This document shows, piece by piece, positions 33,572 through 41,413 of a DNA stretch of 41,471 nt. The notes under the pieces were generated by a model. The model did no database searches. It was given only the letters and a program-made list of their open reading frames with translations, and was not told the DNA's origin. Position numbers and translations under genes: made by a program. Position 1 is the stretch's first letter, and each line of letters starts with the position of its first letter. Origin of the DNA: Desulfobacterales bacterium (GTDB lineage: Bacteria; Desulfobacterota; Desulfobacteria; Desulfobacterales; JARGFK01); NCBI GenBank assembly GCA_029211065.1, contig JARGFK010000034.1:1-41471 (forward strand). Reading direction: 5' to 3'.

Positions 33572-35047
33572 ATGCTGCTTTCACAATTTCCGGAACTGAG
33601 CGAATTTAAAAAACTGGCACAACAGTTTAATGTCATACCGGTATGTGTTGAAATTCTGGCGGATACTGAAACGCCGGTTTCGCTGCTCAGAAAAGTACAC
33701 CACAGCCAAAAGCCCGCTTTTCTTTTTGAGAGTGTTGAAGGCGGTGAACGCTGGGGGCGTTACAGTTTTCTGAGCACTTCCATCCGTAGCCATGTGCGGG
33801 TATACGCCGAATACGTTGAAATAGAGCAGGAAGGTCAGAAACAACAACTCCCCCATGGGGGAAATCCGCTTTCGGTTTTAAGGATGCTGATGAGCCGATA
33901 CCGGGCAGCCCAGGTGCCCGGCCTGCCCCGTTTCTGGGGAGGGCTGGTGGGGTATATGACCTATGAAATGGTATCCTTCTTTGAAGCGATCCCCAACCGA
34001 ATGCCTCCGGAAAAGCCCATTGCCCATTTTATTATACCGGACGGCCTCCTGATTTTTGACAACATCCGCCACACCCTGCTTGCAGTGAGAATCTGTTTTC
34101 TGGACGAGCAGGTAAATCTTGATAAGGTTTTTGGGGAAGCCCGGGAAAAAATCAACGCCTTCCTGGACAAAATGGAACAGCACTTGCCGGAAAAACAAAA
34201 ACATCCGAACCCGGCCGGATGTCATCTTGCGGCGCTGTGGGAAGATGACCGCTATTGTTCGCTGGTCCACAAGGTAAAGGAATACATTCTGGCAGGAGAT
34301 GTCATCCAGACGGTCATCTCCCAGCCGTTTGGCTGCAGCCCGGCCCCTGATCTTTGGTCGCTATACCGCGCCCAGAGATTTATCAACCCTTCCCCCTATC
34401 TTTACTTTCTCCATCTGGACGATACCACCCTGATCGGTTCATCTCCGGAAACAATGGTTCGCCTGGAAAACGGCATCGCCACCCTGCGCCCCATTGCCGG
34501 AACCCGACCCAGAGGCAAAACCGAGCAGGAAGACCGATCCCTGGCGGATGAACTGCTCTCCGATGTAAAAGAACGGGCCGAACATCTCATGCTGGTGGAC
34601 CTGGGCCGCAACGACCTGGGGCGCGTGGCTGAAACCGGAACCGTTCAGGTGACGGACCTGATGGTTGTGGAGCGTTATTCACATGTGATGCATCTGGTCT
34701 CAAACATCTGCTGCGACGTCAAACCGAAATTCGATGCCTGGGATTTATTACAGGCAACCTTTCCGGCAGGGACCCTGTCCGGTGCGCCCAAGGTCAGGGC
34801 CATGGAAATTATCGCGGAACAGGAGCAGGGCCCCAGAGGCCCCTACGGCGGCGCCGTGGGGTATGTATCCTTTTCCGGCAACATGGACATGGCCATTACG
34901 ATCCGCACCGCCTGCGTTGAGAATGATCATTTGACGGTTCGGGCCGGCGCCGGCATCGTGGCGGATTCCGATCCGGAACGGGAACGCATTGAAACTGAAA
35001 ATAAAGCCATGGCCATTCAAAAAGCATTGCAGCTGATTCGGGCCTGA
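33572..35047 (+). CDS. trpE: Anthranilate synthase component I
   Basis: TrpE converts chorismate to anthranilate using ammonia from TrpG. The 491-residue form starts at the ATG at 33572 behind AAAGGAA. The N-terminal half holds the Trp feedback-inhibition region (FLFESVEGGERWGRYSFLS). The C-terminal chorismate-binding half has VISQPFG, LIGSSPETMVRL, the PIAGTRPRGKT box, LVDLGRNDLGRV and GTLSGAPKVRAMEII. The start lies downstream of the attenuator, so the gene is under leader control. The 13-base gap to trpG suggests coupled expression of the complex. Confidence 0.97.
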   Translation: MLLSQFPELSEFKKLAQQFNVIPVCVEILADTETPVSLLRKVHHSQKPAFLFESVEGGERWGRYSFLSTSIRSHVRVYAEYVEIEQEGQKQQLPHGGNPLSVLRMLMSRYRAAQVPGLPRFWGGLVGYMTYEMVSFFEAIPNRMPPEKPIAHFIIPDGLLIFDNIRHTLLAVRICFLDEQVNLDKVFGEAREKINAFLDKMEQHLPEKQKHPNPAGCHLAALWEDDRYCSLVHKVKEYILAGDVIQTVISQPFGCSPAPDLWSLYRAQRFINPSPYLYFLHLDDTTLIGSSPETMVRLENGIATLRPIAGTRPRGKTEQEDRSLADELLSDVKERAEHLMLVDLGRNDLGRVAETGTVQVTDLMVVERYSHVMHLVSNICCDVKPKFDAWDLLQATFPAGTLSGAPKVRAMEIIAEQEQGPRGPYGGAVGYVSFSGNMDMAITIRTACVENDHLTVRAGAGIVADSDPERERIETENKAMAIQKALQLIRA

Positions 35048-35060
35048 TGGAGGAAAACCG

Positions 35061-35663
35061 ATGATTGTTATGATTGACAACTATGATTCGTTTACCTACA
35101 ACCTGGTGCAATACCTTGAAGAACTGGGTGCACCGGTAAGCGTCTTTCGAAACGACAAGATCACGGTCGCCGAAATCGAGGCGCTGCAGCCTGCCGGGAT
35201 CGTCATTTCTCCGGGACCGGGGCGCCCCGAATCCGCAGGGATATCCATAGACGTGCTCAAGCATTTTTCCGGCAAAATACCCGTTCTCGGGGTCTGCCTG
35301 GGACATCAGGCCTTTGGCGAGGCCTTTGGCGCAAAGGTTGTCCCTGCTAAAAGACTGATGCACGGAAAGACGTCCACAATCAGTGCCGACGGCAAGGGCA
35401 TTTACCAGGGAATCCATAATCCCTTCCAGGCCATGCGTTATCACTCGCTGGCCGTCTCCCGGGATAATTTGCCGGACTGTTTGATGATCAGCGCGGAATC
35501 CGAAGACGGCGAAATCATGGGAATCCGTCATCGGGAACACGCCACTGAAGGGATTCAATTCCACCCGGAATCCATCATGACGCCGGTGGGTAAACGGCTG
35601 CTCAGAAATTTTTTTAATTTGACAAAGGAGGACACCCCGCATGTTTCGCGAAAATCTGAATAA
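35061..35663 (+). CDS. trpG: Anthranilate synthase component II (glutamine amidotransferase)
   Basis: TrpG is the class I glutaminase that supplies ammonia to TrpE. The 200-residue protein begins MIVMIDNYDSFTYNLVQYLE, typical of TrpG/PabA. The catalytic triad is C79 in GVCLGHQAFG, with H168 and E170 in IQFHPES. It is a stand-alone subunit and not fused to TrpD. Its last 23 bases overlap trpD, and the AAAGGAGG ribosome site of trpD lies within the trpG 3' end. Confidence 0.96.
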   Translation: MIVMIDNYDSFTYNLVQYLEELGAPVSVFRNDKITVAEIEALQPAGIVISPGPGRPESAGISIDVLKHFSGKIPVLGVCLGHQAFGEAFGAKVVPAKRLMHGKTSTISADGKGIYQGIHNPFQAMRYHSLAVSRDNLPDCLMISAESEDGEIMGIRHREHATEGIQFHPESIMTPVGKRLLRNFFNLTKEDTPHVSRKSE

Positions 35664-36657
35664 AATTATTCAAAGAAAAAACCTGAATGAAACAGAAATG
35701 TCGCAAATGATAACGGAAATATTCTCCGGCGACATAACCGATGCCCAAACCGGCGCATTCATGGCCGCTCTGGCAACCAAGGGCGAAACTTTTGAAGAAC
35801 TGGCCGGCGCAGCCAAAGCCATGCGGCGCAAGGCCCGCCGGATTCAGAATTCTTCAGCTACCGTTGTGGACACTTGCGGAACCGGCGGCGATGGCGCCAA
35901 CACCTTCAACATATCCACCACCACCGCCTTTGTGGTGGCCGGCTGCGGTGTAACCGTCGCCAAGCACGGCAACCGTTCGGTTTCAAGCCGGTGCGGCAGT
36001 GCCGATCTGCTGGAAGCCCTGGGTGTAAAGATCGATACGGAACCTGAACTGGTGGAAGAAGCGGTTGCTGAAATCGGCATCGGCTTTCTATTTGCACCCA
36101 TTTTCCACGGCGCCATGCGCTTTGCCGCCAAAGCCAGAAAAGAAGTCGGGCTTCGTTCCATCTTCAACATGCTGGGTCCCCTCACCAATCCGGCAGCAGC
36201 CAACTGCCAGCTTTTAGGCGTGTATCGGCCCGAACTGACGGAAATGTTTGCAAATGCCCTGAAGCTGCTGGGGGCCAAAAGAGCCTTCGTTGTTCACGGC
36301 CATGACGGCATGGATGAAATCAGCACCTGCGCTCCTACCCGGGTTTCCGAGCTCACGGGTGGTATGATCCGCACATACGATATTACCCCCGCGCAGTTCG
36401 ATATCAAGCAGGCGGGCCCCGCTGAATTAACCGGCGGGGATCCCCAAACAAACGCCGATATCACAAACAGGATTCTGAAAGGCGAAAAAGGCCCCAAACG
36501 GAACATTGTGCTACTGAATGCCGCCGCCGCCCTGGTGGCCGCCGGCAAGGCCCAAGACTTCAAAGCGGGTATTCGGTTGGCTGAAAATTCAATTGATACG
36601 GGCGCCGCGCTGGGCAAGCTGCAAGCGCTGGTCCGTTTTACCCAAGACAACGCTTAA
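35641..36657 (+). CDS. trpD: Anthranilate phosphoribosyltransferase
   Basis: TrpD joins anthranilate to phosphoribosyl pyrophosphate. The 338-residue length is standard. The PRPP-binding loop DTCGTGGDGANTFNIST is near residues 78-94, followed by VAKHGNRSVSSRCGSADLLE, FLFAPIFHGAMR (anthranilate site) and LGPLTNPA. The gene begins inside trpG and ends three bases before trpC. Confidence 0.97.
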   Translation: MFRENLNKIIQRKNLNETEMSQMITEIFSGDITDAQTGAFMAALATKGETFEELAGAAKAMRRKARRIQNSSATVVDTCGTGGDGANTFNISTTTAFVVAGCGVTVAKHGNRSVSSRCGSADLLEALGVKIDTEPELVEEAVAEIGIGFLFAPIFHGAMRFAAKARKEVGLRSIFNMLGPLTNPAAANCQLLGVYRPELTEMFANALKLLGAKRAFVVHGHDGMDEISTCAPTRVSELTGGMIRTYDITPAQFDIKQAGPAELTGGDPQTNADITNRILKGEKGPKRNIVLLNAAAALVAAGKAQDFKAGIRLAENSIDTGAALGKLQALVRFTQDNA

Positions 36658-36660
36658 AAC

Positions 36661-37458
36661 ATGAAAACAGATTTTTTAACCCGGATCATTGAAGATAAAA
36701 AACTGGCCGTGGCGGCAGCCAAAAAGAAAACCCCTGAGAACCGCCTGCGGGACGATGCTTTCCAACCCAGAGCGCGCCGACCGTTTAGGGAACGCTTTAC
36801 ACAGCCCGGTCCGGCGGGCATTAACATCGTCGCCGAAATCAAACGGGCCTCACCTTCAAAGGGGGTGATCCGTCCGGACCTGGATCCGGTGCAGTATGCC
36901 CGGGCTTTTGAGCGCGGCGGCGCTGCCGCGCTCTCGGTTCTGACGGAAAAGCACTATTTTCACGGCAGCGTCACAGATCTGACTGCCGCACGCGAAGCGA
37001 CTTCGCTGCCGGTCCTGCGAAAGGATTTTATCGTCTCAACCTACCAGCTATATGAATCCGCGCTGCTCAACGCCGATGCGGTTCTCCTGATCGTACGAAT
37101 CCTTTCACGGCAGCAATTGCAGGAATATCTTGATCTTTGCCGCCTGCTTCAACTGGATGCCCTGGTGGAAGTGCATTCTGAAAAGGATATTGAAACAGCC
37201 AATTGGTCCGGCGCCGAACTTATCGGTATCAACAACCGCAATTTAAGTTCTTTTAAAACCGACATCCAAACCGCCGTCCGGATAAAATCGCTCCTGCAGC
37301 CGCAGCAAGTGGCTATTGCTGCCAGCGGTATCGCCACGCGCCTGGACATCGTAAAAAATCTACAGGCCGGTATATGGAATTTTCTGATCGGTGAGAGCCT
37401 GGTACGGGCCAATGATCCGGAAAGGTTTCTTAAGAGACTGATGCCGGATACAGGCTGA
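36661..37458 (+). CDS. trpC: Indole-3-glycerol phosphate synthase
   Basis: TrpC closes the indole ring from carboxyphenylamino-deoxyribulose phosphate. This 265-residue TIM barrel is monofunctional. Motifs are VAEIKRASPSKG (catalytic Glu and Lys near the N terminus), VLTEKHYFHGS, PVLRKDFIVSTYQLYES with the catalytic Lys, ALVEVHSEKDI, GINNRNLSSF and SGIATRLDI, ending LIGESLVRAND. The ATG has no clear ribosome site and lies three bases after trpD, so it relies on translational coupling. A weak GGCAT/ATGCC hairpin with a TTTTGTTT tail (37466-37488) follows the gene. Confidence 0.97.
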   Translation: MKTDFLTRIIEDKKLAVAAAKKKTPENRLRDDAFQPRARRPFRERFTQPGPAGINIVAEIKRASPSKGVIRPDLDPVQYARAFERGGAAALSVLTEKHYFHGSVTDLTAAREATSLPVLRKDFIVSTYQLYESALLNADAVLLIVRILSRQQLQEYLDLCRLLQLDALVEVHSEKDIETANWSGAELIGINNRNLSSFKTDIQTAVRIKSLLQPQQVAIAASGIATRLDIVKNLQAGIWNFLIGESLVRANDPERFLKRLMPDTG

Positions 37459-37509
37459 AATATCAGGCATCAAAAATGCCGGCTTTTGTTTCCCCCGGAG
37501 GGGATTCGC

Positions 37510-37825
37510 ATTGATGTAATCTCCATCACTTGTTAAAATTACAAGTATCAAATTCCAAATGTCAAATAATTACCAATGACCAAAATTCGAAAATCCAAAT
37601 AATGATTCGTTCCGGAAAGTTTTGAACATTGATGATCTTGTAAAAAGTCGAAAATGCGCCTCTTTCGTCATTCCCGCGAAGGCGGGAATCCAATAATTTC
37701 AGACGGTTCTGGATTCCGGATCAAGTCCGGCATGACAATTGGAGTACTTTTTACGAATTCATCAACATTCGAATTTGAGATTTGTTTGTAATTTGGTACT
37801 TGAAATTTGAATTTTTATACACAAA
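37510..37825. repeat. AT-rich dispersed element, copy 2, split by an insert, inside the trp operon
   Basis: The left part (about 37530-37635; AATTACAAGTATCAAATTCC, CCAATGACCAAAATTCGAAA) and right part (about 37760-37820; GAATTTGAGATTTGTTTGTA, ATTTGGTACTTGAAATTTGA) are mutually complementary and align with copy 1 at 11340-11585. They are separated by about 125 bases. That insert has its own complementary ends, TGATGATCTTGTAAAAAGTC on the left and GTACTTTTTACGAATTCATC on the right, and holds the GTCATTCCC element. No gene is seen in the whole 37459-37893 gap. Confidence 0.75.
37667..37736. repeat. GTCATTCCC inverted-repeat element
   Basis: GTCATTCCCGCGAAGGCGGG onward (37667-37692) is followed by CTGGATTCCGGATCAAGTCC onward, ending CATGAC (37709-37736). 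Its ends GTCAT and ATGAC are complementary, and each half also contains its own short hairpin (CCCGCGAAGGCGGG; CCGGATCAAGTCCGG). A second copy is at 12505-12592. This type is widespread in proteobacterial intergenic DNA. Confidence 0.8.
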
Positions 37826-37893
37826 AACCAAGGATAAACCGGTTAACTCTGACGTGGCCCGAGGACCAGTTTTTCTATACTGGAACAAACAAT

Positions 37894-38571
37894 ATGAAAC
37901 CTTCACCAACTGAATTATATAGACCTCAAGTCAAAATCTGCGGCCTAACCTCCCCGGAAGCAGCATTGGCCTGCGCGGAACTGGGTGTCGACGCCATCGG
38001 GTGTGTATTTTTTCCCAAAAGCCCACGCCATTTGAGCGAAAGGCAGGCCAGGGAAATTTGCGCTGTTTTGCCTCCGGAAGTTAAGAAAGTGGGCGTGTTT
38101 GTAAACGAAACTTACTTGCATATCATGCAAAAGGTGGAACGCTGCGGATTAACAGTCGTTCAGCTGCACGGTCAGGAATCACCGGAATTGGTCCATGAGA
38201 TACTCAATAAAAATATTCCGGTCATCAAGGCCCTTTTTACCGCAGGCGTCCCGTCCTTTTCGGACGCTCAAAAATACCGGGCATCGGCCTTTCTGGTGGA
38301 ATGCGGCAGCGGGATACTGCCCGGCGGCAATGCCCTGACATGGGACTGGCAGCAGGCCCGAAAAATCAGCGAAACCTACCCCCTCATCCTAGCCGGCGGA
38401 CTTTCGCCTGATAATGTCTCGCAGGCCATCGCCGCCTGCCGTCCGGCAGCCGTGGATGTCAGTTCCGGCGTGGAAAAAGCTCCCGGCATAAAGGACCTCA
38501 CAAAGGTAAAGGCTTTTCTTGATTCGGTTTTTTGCAGTAAATATAAGGAAAAATTAAACAAGGTATTTTAA
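37894..38571 (+). CDS. trpF: Phosphoribosylanthranilate isomerase
   Basis: TrpF catalyses the Amadori rearrangement before TrpC. The ATG at 37894 gives 225 residues, the normal length; a frame extending to 37807 runs into the repeat and is not credible. The general base is C16 in VKICGLT. Further motifs are GCVFFPKSPRHLS, VGVFVNE, VVQLHGQES, LILAGGLSPDNV and AVDVSSGVEKAPGIKD. The general-acid position, usually Asp in LLDS, reads LVEC with Glu136. It follows trpC after 435 repeat-filled bases and no trpB or trpA follows; the next gene is convergent dctM. Confidence 0.94.
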   Translation: MKPSPTELYRPQVKICGLTSPEAALACAELGVDAIGCVFFPKSPRHLSERQAREICAVLPPEVKKVGVFVNETYLHIMQKVERCGLTVVQLHGQESPELVHEILNKNIPVIKALFTAGVPSFSDAQKYRASAFLVECGSGILPGGNALTWDWQQARKISETYPLILAGGLSPDNVSQAIAACRPAAVDVSSGVEKAPGIKDLTKVKAFLDSVFCSKYKEKLNKVF

Positions 38572-38617
38572 AAATCAGAACGGTTTTTATTCCGACTGAA
38601 CGTATCATGGAATAAAG

Positions 38618-39927
38618 TTAAACAGAACCTCCCTCACTTGAAAAACCCAGTATCCGCGGCAGCCACAAAACCCAATCCGGCAGATAGGTCATGAGAAAAA
38701 GCACAATCAACTGAATGATCAGGAAGGGTATCACGGCACGGGTGACGTAGATGATATCACGGTTGGCAATTGCTCCGGTTATGTAAAGACTGACACCGAC
38801 CGGCGGCGTGCAATTTCCGATGGCCATGTTGACGGTCATGATCAAACCAAAGTGCATCAGGTCCACGTTGAATTCTTTGAGCATCGGCAAAAACACCGGG
38901 GTAAGGATCAGGGTCGCCGAGATGATATCCATGAACATGCCGTCCACCAGCAGCATCACATTGATAACCAGCAGGAAAACAACCGGGGAATGAACCGTTG
39001 CAAGAATGGCTTCCGAAACCTTGCTTGGGATGTCTTTCATGGTAAGCAGCATGCCAAAGGAACTTGCACCGGCAACAATAAAGAGAAGGGTTGCAGAAGT
39101 AACCGCCGACTGCACTGTAATGCGTTTCACATCAGACAATTTGATTGCTTTGTGAATATAAAGCTCCAAGAAAAAAGCATAGACGCATGCCACCACGGCA
39201 GCTTCATTGGCAGTGAATATGCCGGAATAGATGCCGCCGAAAATGATGACCGGCAACGTTAATGACCAGAATCCATCTTTCAGAATGAGCAGCAGTTCCC
39301 TTGGGCTTGATAGGTATGAACGCGGGATCCGATTGTCATTTTTAAAAATAAAATAGGTATAGAGACAAGTCCCGATCATGATCAGGATACCGGGTAGGAA
39401 CCCGGTCAGAAACAGGCCTTCAAGCGATACGTTGGTGACCATGCAGTAAAGAATCATGCTGATGCTGGGGGGTATGATCACTCCAAGATTCGGCGCCGAT
39501 GTCATCAGCCCGATGGTGTACTTCTCAGGATAGCCGTACGACAGCAACGCCGGAATCATGAATCCGCCGAGCGCCACGACAGTGGCTACAGTGGATCCTG
39601 AGATGGCGCCGTAAAGTCCGCAGGCAAGAACACCGGCCATTCCCAGCCCGCCGGCAGCCAGCTGACGAGCGCGTTGGCAACTTTGATGAGCTTTGAGACA
39701 ATGGCGCCGGCTGTCATGATATTGCCGCACAGAATAAAAAAAAGCACCACCACCAGGGCAAACTTGTCCATGCTGCGGAACATGGTCTGCACCAGCATCA
39801 GCATGGGCATGCCTCCAAAGATCAATATCCCAATGGTCGCGGTCATAAACAGACAAATACCCACCGGAATGTAAACCGCTAGCCCCCCTAACAAAATCAT
39901 AAGAATGATAATGCTGATAGTATCCAT
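38618..39927 (-). pseudogene. dctM: TRAP transporter large permease DctM, frameshifted
   Basis: DctM is the 12-helix membrane subunit of TRAP carboxylate transporters. The N-terminal part (MDTISIIILMILLGGLAVYI from 39927, with GGAG upstream) is typical through ALVSWLP. The frame then shifts by one base at about 39648-39655, and the other frame continues as GLGMAGVLACGLYGAISGST and is intact to 38618. Joined, the two frames give about 436 residues, the normal size. Adding one G in the GGCGGG run would restore LPGGLG, the family sequence. This is either a real recent mutation or a sequence error. The DctQ small permease and DctP receptor genes normally found with it are absent; upstream DNA is non-coding. 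Confidence 0.85.
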
Positions 39928-40484
39928 CGTAACTCGTCTCCTTGCGCGTCATGCTCAGATATTTCATGCCACGGGTTTTATGCTTCTTGTACTCTTTGCA
40001 TCGTCCGGTCCATACTTTTACCAGCCAAGATCAAACGATGCATAAGTGCAAGTGGTAAAAATGTTGATTGGGAATATAGACGAACCGATCTGATCACCTG
40101 AAAATTGTTCCAGACAAAACGGACCGGCCGAAAGGAGGCCATTAGCAAGGAAGGCTTTTGTTCGGCACGATGCAGCAGACTGTAAAAGTAGGCTAACTCC
40201 GGCCCTAAGACGGGACCATCCCGTCAAATGGAACGTATATGTATCAGGATCAACCTGAATAATCAAATGAATTTTATGGCTGTCAATCCCTGACTCACCG
40301 ACTTACCTTTTGCCGGCAACATCACCAGAGTGAGAGAGTAGGGAAAACCCGACTACAGACTGCCAATGCCGAAACAGTCCGGGTTGTTACTGAGCCGTAG
40401 AACCCGAGGCTTAACAAGCGGCGATCCCCTGACCAAACCGTTCAAAAAAGCGCGAATAGACCGTCGAACCAGAATATGTGGGGA
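39928..40484. other. Non-coding stretch with hairpins, no gene found
   Basis: Neither strand has a convincing gene. Short stems are visible: GACGG/CCGTC in GACGGGACCATCCCGTC (40208-40224), and CGGGTT with AACCCG (40380-40385 and 40401-40406). Runs such as GGGAAAACCCGACTACAGAC followed by TGCCAATGCCGAAACAG have the look of a structured RNA and faintly recall group II intron domain I, but no reverse transcriptase or domain V was found, so no family is assigned. Confidence 0.4.
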
Positions 40485-40513
40485 TTGACTATTATGTCAC
40501 TATGTGGTATTTT
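40485..40513 (+). promoter_or_regulatory. Promoter of the DsrE-like cluster
   Basis: TTGACT (40485-40490) and TATTTT (40508-40513) are separated by 17 bases, 57 bases before the first ATG of the cluster. Confidence 0.5.
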
Positions 40514-40569
40514 ATCAACGTAAGATCAAAAGGGTCAGTCCGATTCAATAATGGAGGAAATTGCAAAAG

Positions 40570-40857
40570 ATGCGCAAGGTAGCGGTGCTCATTAATGATG
40601 TAAACCAGCAGTATGAGGGATTGCGTTCCAGCCTGGGAATGCTGCTTTACAACACTCAGGTTCGAATGTTTGTCCTCAACCACGAAATCGCCAGCATGGA
40701 CGAGGCCTATGAAGACAACATGGGATTCTTAGATGAAATGGAAGGTGAACGATTCTCCAATAATCTCGCAAATGTTGAAAAATACGGATTTAAATTTAAA
40801 ACCATTGACGAGATCGCCGCCATGCTTCGGGAGGCTGACCTCGTCATTCCTTTCTAA
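40570..40857 (+). CDS. DsrE-family-like small protein, cysteine-free
   Basis: This 95-residue protein has an alternating beta/alpha pattern. It opens RKVAVLINDVNQQYEGLRSS and has VRMFVLNHEIASMDEAYEDN and a C-terminal helix and strand (READLVIPF), as in the DsrE/DsrF/TusD fold of sulfur-relay proteins. No cysteine is present, so it cannot itself carry sulfane sulfur through the classical Cys; it may be a structural partner in a heteromer. The ribosome site GGAGG lies 12 bases before this ATG and only 3 before an alternative TTG at 40561, so the start is uncertain by three codons. It is the first of three small genes. Confidence 0.7.
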   Translation: MRKVAVLINDVNQQYEGLRSSLGMLLYNTQVRMFVLNHEIASMDEAYEDNMGFLDEMEGERFSNNLANVEKYGFKFKTIDEIAAMLREADLVIPF

Positions 40858-40869
40858 AGGGGAAACAAC

Positions 40870-41043
40870 ATGAAGATACTCAATATTCTCAGAAATGAAC
40901 CTGATGATACCGTAAACAAAATTATGGAAGTCATTTCCAAAGACAACATGGTCAACGTTGTTTCCCTGAATGGTGGCAAAGTGGACTGGTCACACCTAGT
41001 AGATGAAATTTTCTCGCATGATAAAGTCATTTCCTGGTGGTAA
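40870..41043 (+). CDS. 57-residue protein, possible DsrH/TusB-like
   Basis: A short frame follows the first DsrE-like gene by 12 bases, with AAAGGGGAAAC before the ATG. It begins MKILNILRNEPDDTVNKIME and ends DKVISWW. It has a leading hydrophobic strand, an amphipathic helix, a second strand (MVNVVSLN) and a helix, a half-size alpha/beta pattern like DsrH/TusB. There is no cysteine. The family assignment is by context and pattern only. The position, ribosome site and strand all support a real gene although it is below usual size cut-offs. Confidence 0.65.
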   Translation: MKILNILRNEPDDTVNKIMEVISKDNMVNVVSLNGGKVDWSHLVDEIFSHDKVISWW

Positions 41044-41152
41044 TTTGTTCTGTCGCTATCGGATTAACTGCGTCTGCTATCCAACATGCCTCCTGGACGC
41101 ATGGGATTTTTCTTGAATCGATCGCTTAGACAATAAATGGAAGAAGAACACC

Positions 41153-41413
41153 ATGAATAAAACTTTGGGAATTCTGGTGAGTTCAGACAAGCACCTTGAT
41201 CATATCATCAACTTGACCACCTCAGCACATGCTAAAGGTAAAGAAGTTGAGATTTTCTTTACCGGCAATGGGGTCCGCCTCACCCAGTCGCCGGATTTTA
41301 TCAAGCTCATCGGAAAAGCCAAATTGAGTATGTGTGACGTCAGTTTTCGCGCCTTGGGTTTTAAGGGGGAAGTTCCGGGTTTGGGTTTTAAAGATTACTG
41401 GGTATGCAGTTAA
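41153..41413 (+). CDS. DsrE-family protein with cysteine, apparently truncated
   Basis: This 86-residue protein resembles DsrE/peroxiredoxin-like sulfur-carrier proteins: TLGILVSSDKHLDHIINLT, EVEIFFTGNGVRL and the single motif SMCDVSFRALG with Cys61, the position expected to bind sulfane sulfur. Relatives as I remember them continue after VPGLGFKD with about 25 more residues forming a last helix and strand. Here the frame turns to YWVCS and stops at 41411, and the DNA beyond does not look coding. An insertion or rearrangement at about 41393 may have cut the gene. The ATG at 41153 lies 110 bases after the 57-codon gene. Confidence 0.7.
   Translation: MNKTLGILVSSDKHLDHIINLTTSAHAKGKEVEIFFTGNGVRLTQSPDFIKLIGKAKLSMCDVSFRALGFKGEVPGLGFKDYWVCS

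Noticed and set aside
40018-40266. 82-codon minus-strand frame before dctM
   Set aside because: No ribosome site, no membrane helices expected of DctQ and no signal peptide expected of DctP; the composition looks non-coding.
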